Made by a program: the position numbers and the translations under genes | The notes under the pieces: generated by a model | Told to the model about the DNA's origin: nothing | Databases searched by the model: none | Seen by the model: the letters and a program-made list of their open reading frames with translations, nothing else | NCBI GenBank assembly: GCA_964590495.1 | Contig: CAZPWQ010000017.1 | Span: 1 to 42,032, forward strand | Source: CAZPWQ01 sp964590495 | GTDB lineage: Bacteria > Bacteroidota > Rhodothermia > Balneolales > Balneolaceae | Reading direction: 5' to 3' | Length of the DNA stretch: 42,032 nucleotides | In this document: in pieces, positions 34,486-42,032 of the stretch | How positions within the stretch are numbered: position 1 is the first letter of the stretch | How the letters are laid out: every line of letters starts with the position of its first letter

Positions 34486-37176
34486 TCAGTTCAACTCATC
34501 CAGAATTCCCTTCAACTTCTTCAGGTTTGTTTTGGTGTCATTTTTCTTATTCCGTTCGCGCTGAACTACATCATCGGGTGCATTATTCACAAATTGTTCG
34601 TTCTTCAGCTTACCGTTAATGGATTTCAGGAATCCTTCCAGGCGATCAATCTCCTTTTGGATTCGATCACGCTCTTTTTCCAGATCTATCAATCCTTTTA
34701 ACGGTACAAATATCTCAGATCCTTCAATAACTGCTGATGCAGATGTTTCAGGTTTGTTAACATCAGGATCTATCTCGAATTGCCCGATATTCTGCAGTTT
34801 ATGAAAAATCCATTTGTTGTCAGCCAGAGCATCAGCCATATGTTGATCGTTGGTTTTGATAAGCAGGTCTATTTCATCGTTGGGGGAGAGGTTAAACTCC
34901 GCCCGTATATTGCGAATCGCAGAGACCATACGCTGGACAGTCTTAAAAAGGCTGCGGTCTTTTTCAGAAACTTTGTCAGCCTCAAATTCCGGCCATTGAG
35001 TTACAATCATTGCTTGGCCGGTTTTACGCGGACGAATATGTTGCCAGATTTCTTCAGTAATAAAAGGCATGAAGGGATGCAATAACTTCATCAGTTCTTC
35101 AAAGAAGTTGAGGCCCCGTCCCAGCCGGTCATCGGGTATTTTTGCTCCCTGCTCATCAGCTTTAATCAATTCGATGTACCAGTCGCAGAAATCATCCCAA
35201 ATGAGGGAATATATTTTTCGCAGAGCTTCATTTATGCGGAACGATTCCATGTCTTTATTGATGGCATCAATCGTTTCGTGCAGACGGCTGAGCATCCAGC
35301 GGTTAACAAGATTATTTTCATCAATCTGAAGTTCTGAAGAATATTCAACTCCTTCTTCTTTATTCATTGTAAGAAAGCGAAACGCATTCCAGATCTTGTT
35401 GGCGAAATTGCGTCCCTGCTCACACAAATCTTCTTCAAATAGCAGATCGTTTCCGGCGGGTGATGAAAACAGCATTCCCACCCGGACTCCGTCGGCCCCG
35501 TAGTCTTCAATCAGGCGAATCGGGTCGGGAGAATTACCCAGCGATTTCGACATCTTTCTGCGCTGACTGTCACGAACGATCCCGGTGTAATACACATTAC
35601 TGAAGGGTTTTTCCCCACGGAATTCATAGCCGGCGATAATCATACGAGCTACCCAGAAAAACATGATTTCGGGTGCTGTTACAAGGTCATCTGTCGGGTA
35701 ATAATAGTTAATCTCTTCGTTATCGGGATCCCTGAAACCGTCAAAAACAGTGATAGGCCACAACCATGAAGAGAACCAGGTGTCGAGTACATCTTCATCT
35801 TGGCGGACATCACCGGACGTCAGGTCGTCCTTCCCGGTTTTTGTACGTGCTTTTTGCACAGCTTCTTCTTCCGTTTTTGCAATAACGTATTCATCGGCAC
35901 CCTCACCATAGTACCAGGCGGGAATTCGCTGTCCCCACCAAAGCTGTCGTGAAATACACCAGTCCCGGATGTTTTCCATCCAGTGACGGTATGAGTTTTT
36001 AAACTTCTCAGGATGAAACCGGATATTATCATTCATGACATTTTCCAGAGCCGGTTTGGCCAGGTTCTCCATTTTACAGAACCATTGAAGCGAAAGACGG
36101 GGTTCGATGACAGCATCGGTGCGTTCCGAATAACCTACCTTGTTACTGATCTCTTCAGTCTTAACCAGCTGGTCCTTTTTTTTAAGATCTCTGATGATGA
36201 GCTTCCGTGCCTCGAATCGATCTTTGCCAACATAAAAGCGGGCTTCTTCACTAAGTGTACCATCGGCATTAAGCATGTCAATGATTTCAAGTTCATACTT
36301 TTGGCCGAGTTGATAGTCATTTTCATCATGAGCCGGTGTTATCTTGAGGCAGCCCGTACCATATTCCATGTCCACATAATCGTCGGCAATTACCTTCACT
36401 TCCCGTTCGACCAGAGGAATAATCACTGTCTTGCCAATCAAATTCAGGTATCGTTTGTCATCCGGGTGAACACAAACAGCCGTATCGGCCAGTATGGTTT
36501 CAGGCCGGGTTGTAGAAATCGTTACCCAGTCGTCTTCATCTTTAATTTTATACCTGACGTGATAAAGTTTCGATTGTACCTCACGGTGGATCACCTCTTC
36601 GTCCGACAACGCCGTCTCAGCTTCCGGATCCCAGTTGATCATACGCTTGCCGCGATATATGTAGCCGCGCTCATACAGTTCTATAAAACAATCAATGACA
36701 GCTTCATAGAGGTCATCTTCAAGCGTAAATCGTGTGCGTTTCCAGTCGCATGAGGCACCGAGTCTGCGAAGTTGCTGCAGGATGATACCTCCATGCTCTT
36801 CGGTCCACTTCCAGGCATGTTCCACAAATTCATCGCGTGTTAAATCAGCCTTTGTTATTCCCTGTCCGCGCAGCTTTTGCACCACTTTGGCTTCCGTAGC
36901 AATCGAGGCATGATCGGTCCCCGGCACCCAGCATGCATTTTTACCCAGCATCCGGGCACGTCGTACCAATACATCCTGAATGGTATTATTCAGCATATGC
37001 CCCATGTGCAGTACCCCCGTAACATTAGGCGGCGGGATAACTACCGTGTATGATTCACGATCATCGGGTTCTGAGTGGAAAAAATTATTTTCTTCCCAAA
37101 AGCTGTACCACTTTTCTTCAACGCGGCCGGGTTCAAAATGTTTGGGAATGTCGTTCAATGTATTCGGGCTGTTCAA
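34486..37176 (-). CDS. valS: Valyl-tRNA synthetase
   Basis: This 896-residue class I enzyme charges tRNA-Val. The HIGH-type signature is P-P-P-N-V-T-G-V-L-H-M-G-H near 48-60 and the KMSKS loop is R-R-K-M-S-K-S-L-G-N-S-P near 541. The CP1 editing domain (T-T-R-P-E-T-I-L-A-D-T-A-V, A-H-D-E-N-D-Y) is complete. The C terminus has the arginine-tRNA contact coiled coil (L-E-K-E-R-D-R-I-Q-K-E-I-D-R-L) typical of ValRS. The start codon is TTG at 37176; a second in-frame TTG lies six codons later, and no ATG gives a full N terminus. It appears to be a separate unit. Confidence 0.97.
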   Translation of the reverse strand: MNSPNTLNDIPKHFEPGRVEEKWYSFWEENNFFHSEPDDRESYTVVIPPPNVTGVLHMGHMLNNTIQDVLVRRARMLGKNACWVPGTDHASIATEAKVVQKLRGQGITKADLTRDEFVEHAWKWTEEHGGIILQQLRRLGASCDWKRTRFTLEDDLYEAVIDCFIELYERGYIYRGKRMINWDPEAETALSDEEVIHREVQSKLYHVRYKIKDEDDWVTISTTRPETILADTAVCVHPDDKRYLNLIGKTVIIPLVEREVKVIADDYVDMEYGTGCLKITPAHDENDYQLGQKYELEIIDMLNADGTLSEEARFYVGKDRFEARKLIIRDLKKKDQLVKTEEISNKVGYSERTDAVIEPRLSLQWFCKMENLAKPALENVMNDNIRFHPEKFKNSYRHWMENIRDWCISRQLWWGQRIPAWYYGEGADEYVIAKTEEEAVQKARTKTGKDDLTSGDVRQDEDVLDTWFSSWLWPITVFDGFRDPDNEEINYYYPTDDLVTAPEIMFFWVARMIIAGYEFRGEKPFSNVYYTGIVRDSQRRKMSKSLGNSPDPIRLIEDYGADGVRVGMLFSSPAGNDLLFEEDLCEQGRNFANKIWNAFRFLTMNKEEGVEYSSELQIDENNLVNRWMLSRLHETIDAINKDMESFRINEALRKIYSLIWDDFCDWYIELIKADEQGAKIPDDRLGRGLNFFEELMKLLHPFMPFITEEIWQHIRPRKTGQAMIVTQWPEFEADKVSEKDRSLFKTVQRMVSAIRNIRAEFNLSPNDEIDLLIKTNDQHMADALADNKWIFHKLQNIGQFEIDPDVNKPETSASAVIEGSEIFVPLKGLIDLEKERDRIQKEIDRLEGFLKSINGKLKNEQFVNNAPDDVVQRERNKKNDTKTNLKKLKGILDELN

Positions 37177-37321
37177 AATAAACGCAGTAGTTCGTTATAA
37201 TTTTATCCGGGTCAAAGTTCCAATAATACGAAAAAGGAAAGAAGAGCGTAAACAGTTATTGATTTATTGAGGGAATGATGGATGGAGTTTTGACATTCAA
37301 CAATCAGCCCCTCAATAATTT

Positions 37322-38707
37322 CTACTTTACTCGTTTCAGCCGTACGCCGAAGTGCCCGTCACAATTGTGTTTATGGGGAAATGTCTGATACGCCAGTTTG
37401 CCATCCATTATCACTTCTTCAGGCACATAACCTTCTACAGTCTCCATCTCGAAATTATCATGTTTATCCAGGAAGTTCATTACCTGCTCCATATTTTCCT
37501 CCTCTTCGAGCGAACAGGTACTGTAAACAAGCCACCCGCCTTTTTTGACCATTTTGGAGGCAGAGTCGAGAAGCCGTGCCTGCAAATCCACTGCATTTTT
37601 TAATCCTTTCTCATCCCGCCGCCAGCGGAGGTCTGCACGTTTGCTTAAAACACCTGTTCCTGTACAGGGAGCATCCAGTAGTACAGCGTCAGCTTCATCA
37701 AGTTCAAGTTCGGTGACGTCGGCCCGACGTATCCGGATATTTTCGGCATTATTATTGAGAGCACTTTCAGCCAGCTTGTCAAGCCGTTCAGACGAAATGT
37801 CGACGGCTAAGATTTCACCCTCACCGTTCATCAGGTCCGACATCAGGATACTCTTGGTACCCGGTGCGGCACAGAGATCATAGATCTTTTCACCGGGTTG
37901 GGGATCCAGAAGATACGGCGCAAAGCCGGCGGCTATATCCTGAACCTGGCAAAAGCCTTTGTCCAGCCATCCTTTTGAGATGAAAGGGGCCACACTTTCA
38001 ACCTGGAAAAAACCCGGCAGCCAGGCACTTTCCGTGAATGGAACATCATTTTTTGTCATGCGGAGCTTAAAATTCTCCGTCTTCGTTCGAAGATTATTGG
38101 CACGGATATAGTAAACCGGACGTTTATTATTGGCCTGCATCAACTGAAACGCTTCACGCTCGCCAAACCGGTCTCTCCAGCGTTCTACAAGCCATTCGGG
38201 ATGGGAAAAAGTAGTAGCAACCAGTTTGGTCCGGTCTTCATATGATGGTTTGGGAAGATTATCGATATCCCTTTGTAGATTTCGCATGATTGCATTGACG
38301 AGATCTCCCGTGCGGGAACCAAGGGAATATTTGGCTATTTCCACCGATTCGTTGATTGCTGCATAGTCGGGAGTACTGTCCATGAAGATCATATCATAAA
38401 TACCAAGTCTGAGGATATTTTTCAGGCTCGGTTTCATCTCATCAATCTTTACATTTGAAAACTCATCAATCAGGAAATCGAGGTAAGAACGCCTGCGAAG
38501 AATATTTTGGACATACTCTCTTACTTCCGCCCGATCACGTGTTTCAAGATCATCGGCAACTGAATAGTCTAATATATTTTTTTCATCAAAGTTAATTAAT
38601 ATTTCAACGCTGACCGAACGAGCTGATGCTTCAGTTTCCAATGCAGTATCCGAATTTTTTATTAATCTTCTATTTATATGATGTAATTTCTTCTTGATGT
38701 AAATCAT
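37322..38707 (-). CDS. rsmB: 16S rRNA m5C967 methyltransferase RsmB
   Basis: This 461-residue protein has an N-terminal NusB-like RNA-binding domain (about 25-160) and a C-terminal SAM-dependent methyltransferase domain. The SAM-binding site is Y-D-L-C-A-A-P-G-T-K-S near 276, the two catalytic cysteines are in D-A-P-C-T-G-T-G near 347 and S-T-C-S-L-E-E-E-E-N near 400. This fits the RsmB/Sun family, which methylates C967 of 16S rRNA in the free 30S body. The ATG at 38707 adds a basic tail of about 25 residues before the conserved A-R-S-V-S-V-E-I-L; a later start cannot be excluded. Confidence 0.94.
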   Translation of the reverse strand: MIYIKKKLHHINRRLIKNSDTALETEASARSVSVEILINFDEKNILDYSVADDLETRDRAEVREYVQNILRRRSYLDFLIDEFSNVKIDEMKPSLKNILRLGIYDMIFMDSTPDYAAINESVEIAKYSLGSRTGDLVNAIMRNLQRDIDNLPKPSYEDRTKLVATTFSHPEWLVERWRDRFGEREAFQLMQANNKRPVYYIRANNLRTKTENFKLRMTKNDVPFTESAWLPGFFQVESVAPFISKGWLDKGFCQVQDIAAGFAPYLLDPQPGEKIYDLCAAPGTKSILMSDLMNGEGEILAVDISSERLDKLAESALNNNAENIRIRRADVTELELDEADAVLLDAPCTGTGVLSKRADLRWRRDEKGLKNAVDLQARLLDSASKMVKKGGWLVYSTCSLEEEENMEQVMNFLDKHDNFEMETVEGYVPEEVIMDGKLAYQTFPHKHNCDGHFGVRLKRVK

Positions 38708-38818
38708 TCAATTTGTAACTGCTTTCCGGTAGTTTTAGCAGGTAACAATACAGAATAAAATTCACAGTCAAACAGGATGTAAAAAATACAGTTTTAGGAG
38801 GGGAGTTGCTAATGGCAA

Positions 38819-38875
38819 TGAACAATTAACAGTGAACAGTGTGACAGTGATCAGTGATCAATTGAAAACGCATTA
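38819..38875 (+). repeat. Composite 7-mer tract upstream of rsmB
   Basis: Plus-strand units are TGAACAA, TTAACAG, TGAACAG, an 8-base TGTGACAG, TGATCAG, TGATCAA, TTGAAAA and CGCATTA. The composition and order match the polA tract (TGATCAG, TGAAAAA, CGCATCA). This copy is not next to a visible stop codon, so it may be a dispersed copy or mark a lost gene end. Confidence 0.88.
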
Positions 38876-38885
38876 CCATTTTATC

Positions 38886-38977
38886 TCGTGCCGTTCGCCT
38901 GCCTGCACGAAGCTGGATTAAAAATTACAATCCGTATTAGAAATGTTTCGGCGTAGGCAGGCTCTGCGGCGGCACGA
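38886..38977. repeat. GC-rich palindrome with GCTCTGC core
   Basis: Outer arms TCGTGCCG (38886-38893) and CGGCACGA (38970-38977) and inner arms GCCTGCCT (38897-38904) and AGGCAGGC (38955-38962) enclose an AT-rich loop. GGCTCTGCGG lies next to the right arm. It looks related to the larger element at 10663-10778. Confidence 0.65.
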
Positions 38978-39010
38978 TGGATGTACGCTCTGTGTCTGGT
39001 TGGGTGCTTG

Positions 39011-39052
39011 AATTCAACATTCAAACTTTAACATTTAAAATTAAAGAGATTA
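39011..39052 (-). repeat. 7-mer tract starting at the APC permease stop
   Basis: Read on the minus strand from the stop codon, the units are TAATCTC, TTTAATT, TTAAATG, TTAAAGT, TTGAATG and TTGAATT. The 7-base register starts exactly at the stop. The units are more diverged from each other than in other tracts. Confidence 0.75.
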
Positions 39053-40414
39053 TTCACTTGTTCGGATTTTCTCCGCTTCTTTTTCAATCTCATTTCTTCG
39101 TTTGGCAAAATAATATACCGGAATACCTATCATCAGAATTCCGATTCCCACCAGTGCTCCCAAACCAGTGAACATTACACTGGAGTACAGCAGATAAAGG
39201 GACGCCATTATAAACAGTATGGGTGTCAGAGGGTACAGAGGCACACTGTAGTCCCGGTTATTATTATTTCCCGCCCGGTACCGAAAGACAAACAGCGAAG
39301 CCGTGGTAAGCAGGATAAAAAACCAAAAGACCGGCGCCGTATAATCCACCATCGTTGCCACTGCCTCCTGGGTAATGCTGCCCAATCCCACGAGTCCGAG
39401 TGCAATAACTCCCTGGACAAGCAGGGCGTTTCGTGGTGTATTGTGAAATTTATTCCACCGGCCGAGAAAACGAAGCATTGAAAAATCACGGCCAAGAGCA
39501 TAGTTTGTCCGGGCACCGGTAATAATTGTGGCATTAACGGTGGAAAGGGCGGCTATAATCACGATAACTGCCATAATATATGAACTGCCAGAACCGAATA
39601 TCTGATCGGTAAGTGCCACTCCAATGGTATCTGAAGACCGAAGCGTTTCCAGTCCGAGAACATGCAGGTATGCTACATTTATAAGTACATAAATAAACAT
39701 GATCGTAAAGAGGGAGAAAAGAAGAACTTTAACCATATTCTGCTTGACCTCTTTAATTTCTGCAGATATATATACTCCTTCATTCCAGCCGCCGTAAGTA
39801 AGCAGTACAAAAATCATTGCAGCCCCGGCTGAACTGTTGGCGAGGGAATTTTCCGGTGCAGGCGAGGCGGAAATTTCACCGCTGATGAACATACCTGCCA
39901 CACCGGTTATGACTAAAATAATTACGATCAGGCTTGTTATGACCGTTTGAATATTCTTAGATGGTTTGGTCCCCCATATATTTATCCCGGTTAACAAACA
40001 TACAGTGGCTGCAGCATATATAGCTGAACTGTATTCGCCGAGGTCGTATATGACACGCGCGTAATCGCCAAGGATGAAAGCGGCGAGCGCAATTGAACCG
40101 GTCTGTATAACTGTCATTCTTCCCCATGAAAAAAGAAAGCCTATGAATGATCCATAGGCTTCGGTTAAAAAGTGGTATTCACCACCGGCATCAGGTTTAT
40201 CGGTGGCAAGTTCAGCATAACATAAAGCACCGAGTATCGAAATTATTCCGCCGGCAACCCAGAAAAGGATATAATCAAGTTCGCCGGCTGAGTTTTGCGC
40301 GACAATAGAAGGGAGACGAAAGATGCCGATTCCTACAACAATACCTATAATTACAGCTACTGCGCTAAAATTGTTGAAGATCGGCAGTGGCCGTCCTCTT
40401 TCTGATGTATCCAT
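39050..40414 (-). CDS. APC-superfamily amino acid permease
   Basis: This 454-residue inner-membrane transporter has about 12 hydrophobic segments. The first helix carries the APC unwound motif G-I-V-V-G-I-G-I-F-R-L-P, and C-Y-A-E-L-A in the following segment is typical of the LAT/APA branch (exchangers or proton symporters of amino acids). Substrate cannot be set from sequence alone. T-Y-G-G-W-N-E-G-V-Y-I-S-A-E-I-K in TM6/7 matches L-type-like family members. It starts with ATG at 40414 and appears to be a single-gene unit ending in a 7-mer tract. The methyltransferase gene upstream ends 126 bases away on the same strand. Confidence 0.9.
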   Translation of the reverse strand: MDTSERGRPLPIFNNFSAVAVIIGIVVGIGIFRLPSIVAQNSAGELDYILFWVAGGIISILGALCYAELATDKPDAGGEYHFLTEAYGSFIGFLFSWGRMTVIQTGSIALAAFILGDYARVIYDLGEYSSAIYAAATVCLLTGINIWGTKPSKNIQTVITSLIVIILVITGVAGMFISGEISASPAPENSLANSSAGAAMIFVLLTYGGWNEGVYISAEIKEVKQNMVKVLLFSLFTIMFIYVLINVAYLHVLGLETLRSSDTIGVALTDQIFGSGSSYIMAVIVIIAALSTVNATIITGARTNYALGRDFSMLRFLGRWNKFHNTPRNALLVQGVIALGLVGLGSITQEAVATMVDYTAPVFWFFILLTTASLFVFRYRAGNNNNRDYSVPLYPLTPILFIMASLYLLYSSVMFTGLGALVGIGILMIGIPVYYFAKRRNEIEKEAEKIRTSE

Positions 40415-40540
40415 AAAAGGGGTAATAAATTATCTAAAGCAGAATGCGCAAAATGGTTTAAAAAGAACGGTTTTGTAAACCTCCTGTTCCGTCAGATTTC
40501 CGGGAGGAGGGATTTAGATAAAGCCGTTATGTATTTAATA

Positions 40541-41401
40541 TTATTTTTTTGTAGCGGTCCACAGTGAAAAAGATTTATTCATACCCTCATGGAACTGCAT
40601 GGTTCCTATTATTTCATCATTTTCCACACGTCCGCTGAAAATATAATTATTACCACCGTTTTTGGCCTGCAGACTAATACGTTCGCCCCGAACTTCAGCC
40701 TTATTTATCTCATAGTTGTTGCCGTTTCCGTCAGAAAGCGAAGCGTTTATTTTCTGGAACTCCTGACTTACGTCAAGATTAAAGTCCCTGTTATCGGCGG
40801 TCCAGCTCCAGTTACCCTCTACTTTTGCAGGAATAACCCAGTAGTAAATTTGATTCGATCCGATCCCGTTGCCGTTTTGCACCATTTCTTCTTTATCCGG
40901 CTTCCAGCTTCCCATATCGAAACTGTGAGAGACAATTCTTGTGCCGGGTTGAAGCTTGTCGAGAAGTTCAGGGCGTAACTTTCTGTTTACACTTGAAAGC
41001 AGGTACATAGTAATTACCGAAGCCTCACTGAAATCCGTCTCAAATAAATCACCTTCAATAAACATAATCTGATCGCTGACACCCTCACGTTCTGCATTAT
41101 CTCGGGCTTCTTTAATTCGCTGTGGATCAAGATCAACACCATGTCCCGCTGCACCGCGTTTTGCAGCAGCAATTACAATACGTCCGTCACCTGACCCTAA
41201 ATCTATGACGTAATCACTTGGATTAACATCTGCCAGATCCAACATGCTTTCGACCACATTCTGCGGAGTAGGTACATACGGGACATCGAGATCCTGTGCA
41301 GACAGCTGTGGAATGGAAATAAAAAGGAGCAAAGTAAAAGCTGATGTTATCAGCAGGTTGTAAATTTTTGGACGGGCATTTTCTTTAAATGATCTTATCA
41401 T
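40541..41401 (-). CDS. Exported class I SAM-methyltransferase-like protein
   Basis: The 286-residue protein starts with a good signal peptide (basic start, A-F-T-L-L-L-F-I-S-I-P, cleavage near L-S-A-Q at 36). The mature protein opens D-V-P-Y-V-P-T-P-Q-N-V-V, followed by a methyltransferase core with V-I-D-L-G-S-G-D-G-R-I at about 63-73, G-V-D-L-D-P near 88 and G-D-L-F near 117. Residues about 195-286 form a separate beta-rich region (N-W-S-W-T ... W-T-A-T). Exported proteins of this D-V-P-Y-V-P-T-P-Q type are known in many bacteria, but no substrate is known to me and SAM is not normally available in the periplasm. It may be membrane-anchored by an uncleaved signal. Confidence 0.8.
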   Translation of the reverse strand: MIRSFKENARPKIYNLLITSAFTLLLFISIPQLSAQDLDVPYVPTPQNVVESMLDLADVNPSDYVIDLGSGDGRIVIAAAKRGAAGHGVDLDPQRIKEARDNAEREGVSDQIMFIEGDLFETDFSEASVITMYLLSSVNRKLRPELLDKLQPGTRIVSHSFDMGSWKPDKEEMVQNGNGIGSNQIYYWVIPAKVEGNWSWTADNRDFNLDVSQEFQKINASLSDGNGNNYEINKAEVRGERISLQAKNGGNNYIFSGRVENDEIIGTMQFHEGMNKSFSLWTATKK

Positions 41402-41989
41402 AGTTGCCTCAAAATAATTTGAATGACAGTTGTAATTTAACAGGAGCTAAAACACAATTACGATACATTCAGCAGTTATCCCGAATATTGTCATACTTGA
41501 CATTATTTACAGCTTACCGCTCAAATAGCGCGAATTATATTATTCCTGTACAATGTTAAACTATAAAGATAAATTAAATAACCAACTTCTGCTTGGTTGT
41601 GTTCCTGTTGCTATGTAAATAGTTTTAAAGGAGTTACAATACATATTATCCGTTCCTGTATAAGGATATGTATAAGCCAAGCAATTATAAAAAGATGTAA
41701 TAAATCCAGCTCTGACGGATGCAGCTGAGGAAAGACCATATTGATTTCCGGCTTGATTTCTCACTTGACGGGTAAATGAACATTATCTTTCGCAAAAAAA
41801 TGTTTTAATTAAAAGTCTGGCAGAATACCGGGCCGGATTGTGTGTATCGAGTGTATTATTATGAATTAGTTCTTTGCCTTTTCATACGAAAAAGGGTAAC
41901 TTTTCCCGCTTCCAGAACGTTGGAACATACACAGCTTTCTAGCAAGAGAAATTTATAATATAAAACTTACTATAACACACTGAATTATA
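41402..41989. other. Long intergenic region before atpD
   Basis: This 588-base divergent region lies between the methyltransferase gene and atpD. No convincing gene or RNA was found. It contains a small hairpin (AACCAA-N7-TTGGTT near 41579-41597) and a candidate atpD promoter. The length is unusual for this gene-dense window, so an unrecognised small RNA or long leader is possible. Confidence 0.5.
41873..41904 (+). promoter_or_regulatory. Candidate atpD promoter
   Basis: TTTG at 41873-41876 and TAACTTTT at 41897-41904 are spaced by 20 bases. The -33 box is perfect and the -7 box matches TAnnTTTG in 7 of 8 positions. A start near 41911 would leave a leader of about 80 bases before the atpD ATG. 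Confidence 0.4.
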
Positions 41990-42032
41990 ATGAATAAAGG
42001 AACCGTTGCACAGGTTATTGGTCCGGTTGTGG
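41990..42032 (+). CDS. atpD: ATP synthase F1 beta subunit, N-terminal fragment
   Basis: Only 14 codons are visible before the window ends: M-N-K-G-T-V-A-Q-V-I-G-P-V-V. This is the standard start of AtpD (I-x-Q-V-I-G-P-V-V-D-V), the catalytic F1 subunit of the proton- or sodium-driven ATP synthase. No other atp gene precedes it, which fits the separate atpD-atpC unit found in Bacteroidota and Chlorobi relatives. The call rests on the short conserved start only. Confidence 0.8.
   Translation, partial: MNKGTVAQVIGPVV

Larger units (their letters stand above)
38708..39010. other. Repeat-filled intergenic region upstream of rsmB
   Basis: Between the rsmB start and the permease 3' tract there is no gene. 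The space holds a 7-mer tract (38819-38875) and a GC-rich palindrome (38886-38977), listed separately. The 110 bases next to rsmB should carry its promoter, but no exact TAnnTTTG box was found. Confidence 0.6.

Noticed and set aside
36013..36753. Plus-strand open frame of 246 codons opposite valS
   Set aside because: It is fully antisense to a conserved valS region; the translation has no recognisable domain or export signal and reflects codon bias of valS.
41561..41764. Minus-strand open frame of 67 codons in the gap before atpD
   Set aside because: Low-complexity Tyr/Asn/Thr-rich product, no family resemblance and no visible promoter or terminator.

Overview
The window looks like chromosomal DNA from a member of the Bacteroidota/Balneolota group. 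This is inferred, not proven. Supporting signs are the parA-parB-DUF5683 order, Bat-type vWA/DUF58 genes, DUF3078-, DUF5723- and DUF6588-like cell-surface proteins, an atpD that starts its own transcription unit, and promoter boxes of the form TTTG...TAnnTTTG. There is no IS element, prophage, CRISPR array, rRNA or recognisable tRNA. One run of 100 N (30142-30241) marks a scaffold join.

Layout. 1-2293: start of a DUF3078 protein (minus, cut by the window edge) and a lipoprotein of five Calx-beta repeats. 2407-6850: tsaC and mfd. 7157-11695: a Bat-like locus (DUF58, BatD-like, BatA) split by an oppositely oriented M23 lipoprotein gene and lacking a neighbouring moxR. 11930-16386: alanine dehydrogenase, then parA, parB, DUF5683 and a LOG-family gene. 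16639-23965: a secreted TPR protein, transketolase, a membrane-linked PP2C phosphatase and DNA polymerase I. 24092-26763: a DUF2914 protein, a DUF6588-like protein and rsgA. 26764-27482: an intergenic region full of small palindromes, with a possible 30-residue protein. 27483-38707: lon, a DUF5723-like outer-membrane protein downstream of a pcrA-type helicase, valS and rsmB. 39050-42032: an APC permease, an exported methyltransferase-like protein and the first codons of atpD.

Most genes are housekeeping: tRNA modification and charging, ribosome assembly, DNA repair and replication, segregation and protein quality control. The envelope genes are the clade-specific part.

The most unusual signal lies between genes. 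Tracts of imperfect 7-bp tandem repeats begin exactly at, or inside, the stop codons of mfd, batA, transketolase, the PP2C gene, polA, the DUF2914 gene and the APC permease, with a two-unit trace at tsaC. In several tracts each 7-mer begins with a stop triplet when read in the gene's sense. Other short dispersed palindromes (CTCTGC-core GC-rich elements, CCTAACGG hairpins, an AACCTGACAGGTT palindrome and a CCCCCTT/AAGGGGG hairpin) occupy further intergenic gaps. Genes with a clear intrinsic terminator (TPR gene, lon) have no 7-mer tract.
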